Source of the DNA: Roseburia sp. | Lineage (GTDB): Bacteria > Bacillota > Clostridia > Lachnospirales > Lachnospiraceae | DNA length: 64,000 nt | Assembly: GCA_017549185.1 (NCBI GenBank) | Contig: JAFYVJ010000021.1 | Coordinates: forward strand, 124,001-188,000 | Reading direction: 5' to 3' | Shown: piece after piece, positions 1 to 8,337 of the stretch | Position numbering within the stretch: the stretch's first letter is position 1 | How the letters are laid out: each line of letters starts with the position of its first letter | The notes under the pieces: generated by a model | Databases searched by the model: none | Told to the model about the DNA's origin: nothing | The model's input: the letters and a program-made list of their open reading frames with translations, nothing else | Position numbers and translations under genes: made by a program

Positions 1-1
1 T

Positions 2-388
2 GAGGAGCAGGCTGAAAAATTATTTTTACGTCTCAAAGATGGTTCACGGGCAGAAAAAGTGTATCAGGTAGGCATTTTTCTAGATGGTGAAGTAATCGGC
101 TATGCCAATGAAGTAGAGCGTGATGGCGATGCAATCGAACTTGGATATATGATTCATCCGAATCATCATAACAAAGGTTACGGTACGGAAATGTTAAAGG
201 CTATGATTGATGAGATGTTTGCGAGAGGTTTCAAGGAAGTATTGGCAGGCGCTTTTGAGGAAAACCCGGCAAGCATGCGCATTATGGAAAAGAGCGGCAT
301 GATACGCATCGAGAAGACAGACGAGATTGAATACCGCGGTAAGGTGCATAAGTGTATCTATTATGCAAAAGGAAATGAGAATATATAA
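2..388 (+). CDS. GNAT family N-acetyltransferase, 5' end cut by window edge
   Basis: The reading frame is open from base 2 and stops at 388, so the start codon lies outside the window; the in-frame GTG at 59 is probably internal. The visible 128 residues hold the acetyl-CoA binding half of a GNAT fold: a beta strand ending in GYMIHP, then the pyrophosphate loop HHNKGYGTEML, then an alpha helix, and the C-terminal motif NPASMRIMEKSGM. The family transfers acetyl from acetyl-CoA to an amine; substrate cannot be told. The pattern of charged residues resembles the RimJ/RimL-type acetyltransferases that act on proteins or small molecules. It is followed by a degraded methyltransferase and further acetyltransferase genes, so the left edge of the window is an accessory cluster. 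Confidence 0.85.
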   Translation, partial: EEQAEKLFLRLKDGSRAEKVYQVGIFLDGEVIGYANEVERDGDAIELGYMIHPNHHNKGYGTEMLKAMIDEMFARGFKEVLAGAFEENPASMRIMEKSGMIRIEKTDEIEYRGKVHKCIYYAKGNENI

Positions 389-444
389 GAAGCATTGCTT
401 ATAATCAAAATATAGTAACCGAAAAAATAGCATTAGGAGAAGAT

Positions 445-757
445 ATGGAAAAGGGATATACGGAAATTAATTCCAAAACAATTGATAAGTGGTGTGAATT
501 ATATTTTTGATATTGAGACAGAGTCGGTGCTGACTTATAAGTTGCCGTTTAATGCGCTCCGTGATGAGGAGATGTATAAACTTTCGGTGGAGAATGACTG
601 GGGAATTCAGTTCTCGCACACGATTGAAGAGCAGATTGGCGGACAGTTAGCAGCAGGATTCTCGTTGGAAGGGATTTATGAAGATACCAACGGAGTCGGC
701 AAATTGCATGAATATAATGTGCCGACGTTCTGGGCGACGAAGGCAGTGAAACGCTAG
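445..757 (+). pseudogene. Remnant of class I SAM-dependent methyltransferase with internal deletion
   Basis: A ribosome binding site (aggag, 436-440) precedes ATG 445, which opens a 22-residue frame beginning MEKGYTEINSKTIDKW. This is the usual N-terminus of a clostridial SAM methyltransferase. The frame stops at 508-510. In the next frame the sequence from about 485 to 757 reads as the C-terminus of the same family (YIFDIE, VLTYKLPFNAL, GIQFSHTIEEQIGGQLAAGF, GVGKLHEYNVPTFWATKAVK). The whole Rossmann core with the SAM-binding glycine motif is absent, so the ends of one gene have been joined out of frame by a deletion of roughly 450 bp. An ATG at 482 could in principle give a 91-residue peptide, but it would lack a catalytic domain. 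Family recognition is from memory. Confidence 0.8.
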
Positions 758-786
758 TCGGCGAATTGTAAAAAGGAGAATGTGAC

Positions 787-1254
787 ATGGAAAATATAGT
801 GGTTCGATACGCAAAAAACAGTGATTATGATATGGTGGAAGTTTTGATGAAACAGGTGCAGCAGATGCACGTGGAATGGAGACCGGACATTTATAAAATG
901 GGTGCGACCGTTTTGTCGAAAGGTATCTACGAAAAGGCTGTGGCAGAGAAAAATTTTCTTGTGGCAGAAGTGGAAGAAATGGTAGTCGGGCTATTATTTT
1001 TCTATGTGTATCATCGTGAGAATGACAGCTCGGTTACGAGAGATGTGCTTTTTGTGGATTCAATGGCAGTCCATGAGGATTATCGTGGACAAGGGATTGG
1101 ACATGCGCTTTTTGATTATGTGAAGGTGGTGGCAAAAGAGAAACAGATTGCGGCCATTGAACTTAGTGTGAATGCGAAGAATGTAGATGCAATGGCGATG
1201 TACAGAAAGTATGGATTTGGTGAGAAGAGTATTACGATGGAGATGGTGTTATGA
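787..1254 (+). CDS. GNAT family N-acetyltransferase
   Basis: 155 residues, the usual size of a single-domain GNAT enzyme. ATG 787 is preceded by aaaaggag at 771-778. The acetyl-CoA binding loop is DYRGQGIGHALFDYV (about residues 97-111), following the strand DSMAVHE; the C-terminal AxxMYRKYGF motif, where family members contact CoA, is present. The N-terminus (VVRYAKNSDYDMVEVLMKQV) matches the opening of ordinary small-molecule or protein acetyltransferases. The stop overlaps the start of the next acetyltransferase by four bases (ATGA), so the two are translationally coupled. Substrate unknown. Confidence 0.9.
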   Translation: MENIVVRYAKNSDYDMVEVLMKQVQQMHVEWRPDIYKMGATVLSKGIYEKAVAEKNFLVAEVEEMVVGLLFFYVYHRENDSSVTRDVLFVDSMAVHEDYRGQGIGHALFDYVKVVAKEKQIAAIELSVNAKNVDAMAMYRKYGFGEKSITMEMVL

Positions 1255-1796
1255 GTATGAAATTTGTTTTTCCAACATTAGAATACAAAGAAAAAGCAAT
1301 TGATTACATAAGAGAGTTCTACGAGTATAACTCAGAAATCAATGGAAGCGGCAGTTTAGACCGTTTTTTAAGAGAATCAACTTACGAGGCATGGCTGCAG
1401 AAATTAATCGGAGCAATCGACATTGCCAACATCCCGCAGGGTAAAGTGCCGGGGCTGACCTATTTTTACGTCAGAGAAGAAGACGATAAAATTGTGGGAA
1501 TGATTAATATCCGTCTGGCTACAAGTGATGTTGTGCGAACGGAAGTTGGACACATGGGTTACAGTATTCGTCCGACAGAACGCAGAAAACACTATGGGAC
1601 GCAGATGCTTAGAGAGGCACTGGAATTCTGCAAACCACTTAGACTGAGTGAAGTGGTGTTGACTTGTGATAAATCGAATCCGGCATCGGCAGGTGTGATT
1701 AAAAACTGTGGTGGTGTGCTGGAAGCGGAGGTTTACAGCGAGATGTTTGACGAGGTTATTCAGAGATACGTGATATCGAATGATTGCGATATATAA
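1251..1796 (+). CDS. GNAT family N-acetyltransferase
   Basis: 181 residues, overlapping the previous gene by ATGA. It resembles predicted acetyltransferases that open with a long helical N-terminus (EKAIDYIREFYEYNSEINGSG) and then the CoA-binding region GYSIRPTERRKHYGTQML followed by NPASAGVIKNCGG. In most relatives the loop reads RRKGYGT; here a histidine replaces the first glycine, which may weaken pyrophosphate binding or simply be a tolerated variant. Probably cotranscribed with the upstream GNAT gene. Substrate unknown. Downstream lies a palindromic repeat and then another decayed acetyltransferase. Confidence 0.88.
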   Translation: MSMKFVFPTLEYKEKAIDYIREFYEYNSEINGSGSLDRFLRESTYEAWLQKLIGAIDIANIPQGKVPGLTYFYVREEDDKIVGMINIRLATSDVVRTEVGHMGYSIRPTERRKHYGTQMLREALEFCKPLRLSEVVLTCDKSNPASAGVIKNCGGVLEAEVYSEMFDEVIQRYVISNDCDI

Positions 1797-1810
1797 TAAT
1801 GATGGGGAAG

Positions 1811-1840
1811 TTGAACGTTATAACGTTATAACGTGTTCAA
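1811..1840. repeat. Palindrome built from 8-bp tandem repeat
   Basis: Fifteen bases after the stop of the GNAT gene the sequence consists of AACGTTAT repeated twice and a third degenerate copy, framed by TTGAAC at the left and GTTCAA at the right. The block is close to a perfect palindrome over 30 bp. It may be an operator, a protein-binding site or a weak transcription stop; no T-tract follows, so a standard terminator is unlikely. Confidence 0.6.
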
Positions 1841-1905
1841 AGCGCGAATGATTATTAGGCATGATACAGATGGAAAGAAGTATTTATATGATGTAATAAA
1901 TATAA

Positions 1906-1970
1906 AAAAGGAACCGAGTACCCCGCTTAGCTAGATTAAAATCTACATACGGTAAAAACCGGTTCCTTTT
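1906..1970. repeat. Inverted repeat with long loop, terminator-like
   Basis: An 11-bp perfect stem (AAAAGGAACCG at 1906-1916, CGGTTCCTTTT at 1960-1970) encloses a 43-nt loop that itself holds a small hairpin (AGATTAAAATCT, 1934-1945). The run of A before and of T after the stem would make it a bidirectional terminator, but the loop is longer than usual. Purpose not certain. Confidence 0.5.
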
Positions 1971-2055
1971 CTAAAAGTATAATAAAAAAAGTAAGAATAG
2001 CAAGAGATTTTTAAGAAAAGCAAAAAATGATTAATAAAAGGAAGGTAAGTACAAA

Positions 2056-2265
2056 ATGCAATATCTAAAAAAGCTAGAGGAAAAGGACTTTGACCAATAC
2101 ATAGATTTTGCATATTCTTTGGCATTAGATTAGACAAAGTCAGTCTATCCGACGTATACGGATGGCATTAAGACGAAAGAAGATTTCGTTGCCCGGGCTA
2201 GTTGGAACCTGTGAAGATGAGGACTATATGGTGCAACGCTGGTATGGAAAGTAGAGGAGAAAAGA
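2056..2265 (+). pseudogene. Remnant of GNAT acetyltransferase, N-terminal part
   Basis: A ribosome binding site (ggaagg, 2040-2045) precedes ATG 2056, and the frame reads MQYLKKLEEKDFDQYIDFAY then SLALD, a stop (TAG, 2131-2133), then TKSVYPTYTDGIKTKEDFVA. This is the typical N-terminus of a GNAT protein family with the YPTYTDGIKTKEDF block, interrupted by one in-frame stop. After about 2200 the frame is lost through another stop, and traces such as CEDEDYMV appear in another frame. The acetyl-CoA binding half is missing; the next intact gene starts at 2266. I infer a gene disabled by at least one nonsense change and a large 3' deletion. Confidence 0.7.
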
Positions 2266-2760
2266 ATGGAATTACAATTTGCACCGGCAGAAGGATGCGA
2301 CATTAAAAGAATTTATGCTTCAAATAAAGAGCTAATAGACGCTTATGAAGATGTTGAAAACATTGATTACAATAAAGTACTGCAATGGGTTTTAAAGAAA
2401 ATTAAAACCAATATAGATGAGTATGTAGCAGTTTTTCTTGACGGTAGAAAAGTTGGATATTATCATTTTTATCCGTCAGAAGGGAAAATGGAACTTGATG
2501 ATTTATACATTTTTCCGGAGTTTCGAAGTAAGGGTATCGGAAGTGCGATTATTCAAAAATGCATGGAAGAAAGTGACAGCACGATTTTTCTATACGTGTT
2601 TGCAAAAAATGTACATGCTATTGCATTGTATGAAAAACTGGGATTTAAGATTGTGAAGAATATTAGAGATACCCGATATATTATGGAGAGGGAAGCAGGA
2701 ATGCACGGATGCTCCCGAGTGTTACGCGACCAACAAGCTCATGAACATAAAGAGCCGTAA
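2266..2760 (+). CDS. GNAT family N-acetyltransferase with run-on C-terminus
   Basis: 164 residues; ATG 2266 follows gtagaggagaaaag. The GNAT signature is complete: strand MELDDLYIFPEF, loop FRSKGIGSAIIQKC, then FAKNVHAIALYEKLGFKIV. The family-typical protein would end near RYIMERE (residue about 142); the last 21 residues (from AGMHGCSRV) do not look like GNAT sequence. They overlap, in another frame, the remnant gene that follows, so a deletion has probably removed the original stop codon and fused the gene tail with neighbouring DNA. The catalytic domain appears intact. Substrate unknown. Confidence 0.85.
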   Translation: MELQFAPAEGCDIKRIYASNKELIDAYEDVENIDYNKVLQWVLKKIKTNIDEYVAVFLDGRKVGYYHFYPSEGKMELDDLYIFPEFRSKGIGSAIIQKCMEESDSTIFLYVFAKNVHAIALYEKLGFKIVKNIRDTRYIMEREAGMHGCSRVLRDQQAHEHKEP

Positions 2761-2996
2761 AGTTTTTAATGACAAGTTTGTATTGAATGAAGCACATTTG
2801 CCTTATGAACAGAAAATTTGTTCCATGGCAGAATATTTTTTGCCAGATGTTGATAAGATTAGAAGAGAAGTCTTACGCATATGGGTGCCATATTTTAGAG
2901 TAAAAGGTCTTTGTGGATTTATATGAGTCGGCATGGGTAGAAATGACAGCAAAGCCAGTTCTATTTGTGGAAGATATAAATAAAAGAGAATCATAA
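2699..2996 (+). pseudogene. Frameshifted remnant of an unidentified protein
   Basis: In the frame of base 2699 the sequence reads CTDAPECYATNKLMNIKSRK and onward to about 2900, then shifts by one frame and continues as VFVDLYESAWVEMTAKPVLF and VEDINKRES before a stop at 2994-2996. Both parts have ordinary protein composition and join smoothly if one base is added or lost near 2905. There is no start codon with a ribosome binding site at its left end, since that end is fused to the GNAT gene. An ATG at 2741 gives a 61-residue frame but I do not think it is a gene. I do not recognise the family. Confidence 0.55.
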
Positions 2997-3110
2997 GTGT
3001 AAGTTATTATACATATAAAAAATGCAAATGACACAAAGACAGATGTACACTTGCGACGGACAAAACAGTATGGTATGCTAGAGGAAGTTTATGAAAAGAG
3101 GGAAATAGTT

Positions 3111-4493
3111 ATGTTAAAGACGATTGATGACTTGGTATGGGGCATACCGATGATTGTACTGATTTTGGCGGTAGGTGTACTTCTGACAGTTCGATTGAAA
3201 GGACTTCAGGTGTCGAAGCTTCCGTTGGCAATAAAACATATTTTTGCGAATGAAAAGGATGGAAAAGAAGGTGAAGTTTCCAGTTTTGGAGCGTTGTGTA
3301 TGGCACTTTCTGCAACGATTGGAACGGGTAATATTGTCGGTGTAGCTACTGCACTTGTAGCAGGTGGCCCGGGAGCGTTGTTTTGGATGTGGGTAGCCGC
3401 CTTTTTTGGTACAGCAACAAAGTATGCGGAGTGTTTATTGGCGATTAAATATCGTGTAGTGGCAACAGATGGCCATGTTGTTGGCGGTCCATTTTATTAC
3501 ATAGAAAAGGGTATGGGTAAAAACTGGAAGTGGCTCGGCAAAATGTTTGCGATTTTTGGTGCGTTAGCAGGGCTTTTAGGTATCGGTACCTTTACACAGA
3601 TTAATGGTATTACAAGTGCTGTAAATAACTTTTTTGATCCACAGAATTTGAAAACGATTACTTTGTTTGGAAACGAATATTCGTGGTCAGTTGTGCTTGC
3701 AGGATTACTGGTTACAGCATGTGTAGCATTGGTTATCATCGGTGGTGTAAAACGAATTTCAGCAGTTTCTGAATTTATTGTTCCGTTTATGGCACTGCTT
3801 TATATAGCAACAGTTGTTATTATTCTCGTGACACACGCATCTGAGATTCCAGCAGCATTCGTTGAAATTGTAGAGAGTGCGTTTGGAATCAGAGCGGCAG
3901 CAGGTGGTGCATTAGGTGCGATTATGGTTGCAATGCAAAAAGGAATTGCCAGAGGTATCTTTTCAAATGAAGCAGGTTTAGGTAGTGCTCCAATTGCAGC
4001 AGCTTCTGTAAAAACAAATGAACCGGTGGCACAGGGATTGGTTTCTATGACAGGTACCGTTATTGATACATTGATTATTTGTACATTGACTGGTCTTAGC
4101 ATCGTTATTACTGGTACATGGAATGTTGGATTAGAGGGTGTTGCCGTTACAACGAAAGCTTTCCAACTTGGACTTCCATTTTCAGAATCAGTAGCATCGT
4201 TCATTTTGATGATTTGTTTGGTATTCTTCGCATTTACTACGATTTTGGGATGGGACTATTATAGTGAAAAATGTGTGGAATACTTAGTAGGTGATAAACC
4301 ATCTGTTATAAAAGGTTTCCGCTGGTTATATATTTTAGCGGTATTTATTGGACCATATATGACAGTATCTGCGGTTTGGACGATAGCGGATATTTTCAAT
4401 GGCTTGATGGCATTCCCGAACTTGATTGCATTAGTAGCGTTAAGTGGTGTGGTTGTGGCAGAGACAAAGAAGTATTTTGAAAAATATAAATAG
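3111..4493 (+). CDS. Sodium:alanine/glycine symporter (AGCS family)
   Basis: 460 residues, starting at ATG 3111 (after gagggaaat); an in-frame TTG at 3051 would add 20 residues without family resemblance. The protein is hydrophobic throughout with about ten membrane segments. Family hallmarks: SSFGALCMALSATIGTGNIV (residues about 58-77) followed by GVATALVAGGPGALFWMWV, the region that binds sodium and substrate; FYYIEKGMG; and IFSNEAGLGSAPIAAA, a conserved AGCS signature. It imports alanine or glycine with Na+. It stands alone, with a terminator-like hairpin downstream. Confidence 0.95.
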   Translation: MLKTIDDLVWGIPMIVLILAVGVLLTVRLKGLQVSKLPLAIKHIFANEKDGKEGEVSSFGALCMALSATIGTGNIVGVATALVAGGPGALFWMWVAAFFGTATKYAECLLAIKYRVVATDGHVVGGPFYYIEKGMGKNWKWLGKMFAIFGALAGLLGIGTFTQINGITSAVNNFFDPQNLKTITLFGNEYSWSVVLAGLLVTACVALVIIGGVKRISAVSEFIVPFMALLYIATVVIILVTHASEIPAAFVEIVESAFGIRAAAGGALGAIMVAMQKGIARGIFSNEAGLGSAPIAAASVKTNEPVAQGLVSMTGTVIDTLIICTLTGLSIVITGTWNVGLEGVAVTTKAFQLGLPFSESVASFILMICLVFFAFTTILGWDYYSEKCVEYLVGDKPSVIKGFRWLYILAVFIGPYMTVSAVWTIADIFNGLMAFPNLIALVALSGVVVAETKKYFEKYK

Positions 4494-4504
4494 AAAAATA
4501 TAGT

Positions 4505-4571
4505 ACTGTCGTAGGATAGGTTCGTTTAACAGTGGACATTGTTATCGGAAAATCTTATGGCAGTATTTTTT
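4505..4571 (+). terminator. Probable rho-independent terminator of the symporter gene
   Basis: A 13-bp stem with three G-U wobbles (left 4505-4517, right 4552-4564) is followed by a T-tract (4566-4571). The loop of 34 nt is long, so the call is moderate. Confidence 0.5.
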
Positions 4572-4690
4572 GAATTATAACATTGTGACCATAAAAAGTG
4601 AGCTGGAACAGAGAAATGTGTGTTTTATGATTCACATCAGGCAAGGTTCTATGTTAAAATTTTATGGAGTAATAAAAAGGAGTCTGTATT

Positions 4691-5197
4691 ATGGAAAAAT
4701 GGAATGCATATACAAGAGATGGGCAACGTACAGATGAAATCTTAATCAGAGGAGAAGTGATACCGAAAGGGTTGTATTTTATGGCATGTGGCGTATTAGT
4801 ACGTCATGTAGATGGCAGTTTTTTATGCATGAAACGTGCTAAAGAGAAGATAAACTTTGGGGGATATTTTGAGGCCACGGCGCATGGAGCAGCACAGCTG
4901 GGTGAAAACAAATATGAGTGCGTCAAACGAGAACTTGAGGAAGAAACAGGAATACGATGTAATGAGTTTAAAGAACTTGGTACTGACATAGATGACGAAA
5001 GTCAGTGTATTTTTCAAGGCTTTGTCTGTACGGTTGATTGTGACAAAAATTCTATTCGCTTGCAAGAGGGTGAGACGGAAGGTTATGTGTGGATGAGTGA
5101 AGAGGAATTTACTGACTTTGTGAATTCGGGAGAGATGATTCCGATGCAGTATAAGAGATATTATGAGTATTTTAAGCAGCTAGGGTATATTAGATAA
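4691..5197 (+). CDS. Nudix hydrolase
   Basis: 168 residues; ATG 4691 follows aaaaaggag (4674-4682). A complete Nudix box is visible: G, five residues, E, seven residues, then RELEEETGI (about residues 57-79), the Mg2+-binding helix that hydrolyses nucleoside diphosphates linked to a second group. The beginning (MEKWNAYTRDGQRTDEILIR) and the strand YFMACGVLVRH place it among small Nudix proteins of the type often annotated as 8-oxo-dGTP or isopentenyl-diphosphate-like hydrolases. Actual substrate unknown. Ten bases separate it from the next gene, so the two are likely cotranscribed. Confidence 0.9.
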   Translation: MEKWNAYTRDGQRTDEILIRGEVIPKGLYFMACGVLVRHVDGSFLCMKRAKEKINFGGYFEATAHGAAQLGENKYECVKRELEEETGIRCNEFKELGTDIDDESQCIFQGFVCTVDCDKNSIRLQEGETEGYVWMSEEEFTDFVNSGEMIPMQYKRYYEYFKQLGYIR

Positions 5198-5207
5198 GGG
5201 ATAGAAA

Positions 5208-5969
5208 ATGAAACATATATATGCAGTAGAGACAGAAAAAGAATTGATAGAGTATCTAAAATATGTAAAGTCTATTGAACCGAAGCTAAATGGTTACATT
5301 GATTTTTTGAAAAGAGAATATGAGGTAGTTGATTTACCAAAAACAATAGTATGGACAAGCGGAGAAATTGCGACAAATTATATTAGCAATATTCCGATTC
5401 CTGCGTATACAAACGAGCATCGTGTGGTTATGACACCTGTACTTGAAACGTGGCGTGAAATTTACTTAAAGCAGTTGGATAAGTTGGGTGATAGTCAGAA
5501 AATAGGAAACGATGTAAATGCAATCTGTGATTACTATAGAGATGCATTATCAGAAAATCATATGTTGCAGATTTTGGGACATGAACTGGCACATCATAGT
5601 GAATTGTTTTTAGAGGATTTTAATTCAGACTATAGTGACGGTATTTGGTTTGAAGAAGGAATGGTAGAGTATATCAGTCGACAATATTTTTTGACAGAAG
5701 AGGAATTTGAAGCAGAGGTAAGAGTAAACCGTCGGTTGGTGGATTTACTAAAAGAACGATATGGAAATCATTCTTTAGAACAATTTGGGAAAAGTACATA
5801 TGAGGGAGATTACGCAAGTATTTTCTTTGAATATTGGAGAAGCTTTTTGGCTGTAAAACAGATCGTGGAAGATTATAAGGGAGATATAAAAGCTGTTTTT
5901 ACATCTTACCATAGATGGAATGAAGAATGTAACGGACAGACATTGCTGGAATGGTTTGATATAGAGTGA
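5208..5969 (+). CDS. Predicted cytoplasmic zinc metallopeptidase-like protein
   Basis: 253 residues without signal peptide or membrane segment. The zinc motif HELAH is at residues 125-129 and is followed about 25 residues later by WFEEGMVEYIS, whose glutamates could supply the third ligand, as in gluzincin (peptidase MA) folds. The sequence before this motif includes WTSGEIATNYISNIPIPAYT and TPVLETWREIYLKQLD, which I do not assign to any named family. It may be a peptidase or an inactive relative. It follows the Nudix gene by 10 bp and reads in the same direction. Confidence 0.7.
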   Translation: MKHIYAVETEKELIEYLKYVKSIEPKLNGYIDFLKREYEVVDLPKTIVWTSGEIATNYISNIPIPAYTNEHRVVMTPVLETWREIYLKQLDKLGDSQKIGNDVNAICDYYRDALSENHMLQILGHELAHHSELFLEDFNSDYSDGIWFEEGMVEYISRQYFLTEEEFEAEVRVNRRLVDLLKERYGNHSLEQFGKSTYEGDYASIFFEYWRSFLAVKQIVEDYKGDIKAVFTSYHRWNEECNGQTLLEWFDIE

Positions 5970-6013
5970 ACGGAATATGTGTCAGATTTATATAAAAAGA
6001 GTGGAGTAGATAG

Positions 6014-6490
6014 ATGAAGAAACCAGAAAAAACAAATGTCATGCGCATTTTAGACCAAAAGAAAATTTCATATGAGGCACATTTTTATGATAGTGAAGAA
6101 GCAATCAGTGGCATGGAAGTTGCGACCGTCTTGGGGCAGAATCCCAAGCAGGTATTTAAAACGTTGGTAACAATAGGTGCATCAAAACGCAATTATGTAT
6201 TTGTTGTGCCAGTATGGGCAGAATTGAATTTAAAGAAAGCTGCAAAAGCTGTCGGAGAAAAAAGTATCGAAATGATAAAATCGAAAGAACTTTTACCGCT
6301 GACCGGTTACATTCATGGTGGATGTTCGCCAATCGGTATGAAAAAGTTTTTTACAACAACGATTCATGAGACGGCAAGGGAATGGGACACCATTATTTTC
6401 AGTGGTGGAAAAATCGGGTGTCAGGTGGAAGTAGCCTTGGAAGATTTGGCGAAGGTGATTACTTTTGCGGTGCAAGATATTTGCGAGTAA
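6014..6490 (+). CDS. ybaK: Cys-tRNA(Pro)/Cys-tRNA(Cys) deacylase, YbaK/EbsC family
   Basis: 158 residues, the normal length of the family. YbaK-type proteins hydrolyse cysteine wrongly attached to tRNA-Pro. Diagnostic parts: TNVMRILDQKKISYEAHFYD at the N-terminus, VFKTLVTIG, YVFVVPVWAELNLKKAAKAV with the conserved lysines, and GGCSPIGMKK followed by FSGGKIGCQVEV. ATG 6014 follows gagtggagtagatag. The symbol follows the E. coli family name; the precise aminoacyl-tRNA specificity is not proven by sequence. Confidence 0.9.
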   Translation: MKKPEKTNVMRILDQKKISYEAHFYDSEEAISGMEVATVLGQNPKQVFKTLVTIGASKRNYVFVVPVWAELNLKKAAKAVGEKSIEMIKSKELLPLTGYIHGGCSPIGMKKFFTTTIHETAREWDTIIFSGGKIGCQVEVALEDLAKVITFAVQDICE

Positions 6491-6533
6491 CCTGACAGAC
6501 GGTGCAAAGTATAGCGGATATTGGGAGATAATG

Positions 6534-7058
6534 ATGTATTTAATATCAATATATTTTGATGAAAAAACAGACAAGCAAATTCGTAAATTGATGGCACAGA
6601 TAGCAGAAAAAACAGGAAATACGTTTATGCAGATTAATCATGTGCCACCGCATATCACCGTGGCCGCGATTGAAACAAAGCAAGAGGATATGGCAATTGA
6701 AGCACTGGAAGCCTGTGTGCAGCAGTTGCAGCAGGGAAAACTCCGCTTTATCTCGACAGGCGCATTTTTTCCGCAGGTGCTGTATCTAGAACCGGTGTTG
6801 AATGAGTATCTGCATGAGTTGACTTGTGCAGTAAATGTAGCAGTAAAGGATCTGCCAGAGACGATAGTTAGTCCATATTATCAGCCGTTTAGCTGGCTGC
6901 CGCATGTGACTTTGGCAAAGCAGTTAACAGAAGAACAGATGCTAGTTGCGTTTGAAACGATGCAAAAGAGGTTTGTTTCGTTTGAGGGAATCGTGACAAG
7001 GATAGGAATTGCAAAGACGAATCCACATAGAGATATTAGAGTGTGGGAGTTGGTATAA
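6534..7058 (+). CDS. 2'-5' RNA ligase / 2H phosphoesterase family protein
   Basis: 174 residues. The start is chosen at ATG 6534 because gggag (6523-6527) is correctly spaced; ATG 6531 is also possible. The 2H family bears two H-x-T/S motifs on symmetrical lobes, here PHITVA (about residue 40) and PHVTLAK (about residue 125). These histidines cleave or form 2',5' or 2',3'-cyclic phosphodiester bonds in RNA or nucleotides. No signal peptide, so cytoplasmic. It follows the YbaK gene closely, which hints at shared transcription, not at a shared function. Biological substrate unknown. Confidence 0.85.
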   Translation: MYLISIYFDEKTDKQIRKLMAQIAEKTGNTFMQINHVPPHITVAAIETKQEDMAIEALEACVQQLQQGKLRFISTGAFFPQVLYLEPVLNEYLHELTCAVNVAVKDLPETIVSPYYQPFSWLPHVTLAKQLTEEQMLVAFETMQKRFVSFEGIVTRIGIAKTNPHRDIRVWELV

Positions 7059-7087
7059 TAAGCGTATATAAAAAAGAGGTAAATAAA

Positions 7088-8314
7088 ATGACGACATTAG
7101 AAATGAAACAAATTTTTGAAGAGACAGCCTACATCCGTACAGGCGGTAGTGAAGAAGAATTAAAATGTGCAGAATATATAAAGGAAAAATGTGCTATATT
7201 TGGTGCGGAAGCAGTGATAGAGCCTTTCTTGGTTGATATGGCAGAGATTCAGGAAGCAGCTTTAATAATTGACGGAAAAGAAATCCCATGTAAGGGTTAT
7301 TTGGGTACAGTAAGCGGAGAAGTAGAGGCACCTCTTTATTATTTAGATGGAAAAGATGCGTATTCGTTAGCTCAGTGTAAGGGTAAAATAGTAATGATTG
7401 ATGGTTATTTAGGACACTGGGTATATCAGGATATTTTTGAAAATGGTGCAGTTGGTTTTATTACCTATGACGGCAATGCTAATTATGCAGATGAAGATAT
7501 CGACCAGAGAGAATTACGCTCTTATGTAGCAAAAGGTAATTTTATTCCGGGTGTGAATATCAATGCAAAACATGCGATTGAGATGATTAAAAATGATGCA
7601 CAGACAGCAAAAATTGTTTTGAAACAGAGACGCTACAAAGGCGAATCGCATAATGTCGTGCTGGATTTGCCGGGCGAAATAGACGAGTACATCGTGATGA
7701 CAGCTCACTATGACAGCACATCTCTTTCACAAGGTGCATATGATAACATGTCCGGTAGCGTAGGTCTATTGGCGATTGCAGAAGAGTACATGATAAAGCT
7801 GCATCGCTATGGTTTGCGTTTTGTATGGTGTGGTTCGGAAGAGCGCGGTTTGCTGGGTGCAAAGGCTTATGTGAAGAAGCATGAAAAAGAGTTGAAAAAG
7901 ATAGTATTGAATGTCAATTTGGATATGATTGGCTGTATTATGGGAAAATTTTTAGCCTGTTGCACAAGCGAAGAAAAGATGGTACACTACATCAGTTACA
8001 TGGGCTTAGAAACAGGTTTTGGTGTAGACGCATATCAGGGTGTATATTCTAGTGATTCCACTCCGTTTGCGGATAAAGGAATACCGGCAGTATCCTTTGC
8101 GAGAATTGCACCAAATAATACAGCAACGATTCACAATAGTTACGATACGATGGCAGTTATGAAGATGGAACACATGGAAAAAGATGTGGCATTTATCAGT
8201 AAGTTTGTGGAACGTATGGTAAACGCAGCAAAATGTCCGGTAGCCAGAGAAATGCCTGATAATATGAAAGAAAAATTAGACATTTACCTACTTCGCAAAC
8301 GTGACAAGAAATAA
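7088..8314 (+). CDS. M28 family zinc aminopeptidase with inserted PA domain
   Basis: 408 residues from ATG 7088 (agaggt at 7075-7080). The co-catalytic zinc site of clan MH is readable in order: MTAHYDST (H and first D), AYDNMSGSVG (bridging D), WCGSEERGLLGAKAY (catalytic E pair), NLDMIGC (D) and TIHNSYDT (final H). Between residues about 60 and 170 lies a protease-associated (PA) domain with the string DGYLGHWVYQDIFENGAVGF. No signal peptide is evident, so it probably acts on peptides in the cytoplasm. It may be cotranscribed with the LUD gene 23 bp downstream. Confidence 0.9.
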   Translation: MTTLEMKQIFEETAYIRTGGSEEELKCAEYIKEKCAIFGAEAVIEPFLVDMAEIQEAALIIDGKEIPCKGYLGTVSGEVEAPLYYLDGKDAYSLAQCKGKIVMIDGYLGHWVYQDIFENGAVGFITYDGNANYADEDIDQRELRSYVAKGNFIPGVNINAKHAIEMIKNDAQTAKIVLKQRRYKGESHNVVLDLPGEIDEYIVMTAHYDSTSLSQGAYDNMSGSVGLLAIAEEYMIKLHRYGLRFVWCGSEERGLLGAKAYVKKHEKELKKIVLNVNLDMIGCIMGKFLACCTSEEKMVHYISYMGLETGFGVDAYQGVYSSDSTPFADKGIPAVSFARIAPNNTATIHNSYDTMAVMKMEHMEKDVAFISKFVERMVNAAKCPVAREMPDNMKEKLDIYLLRKRDKK

Positions 8315-8337
8315 AGAAGACAAAACAGGAGAATACA

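Noticed and set aside
2741..2926. 61-codon frame as a small gene
   Set aside because: The frame extends upstream without a start, lacks a ribosome binding site and continues after a frameshift; a remnant explains it better.
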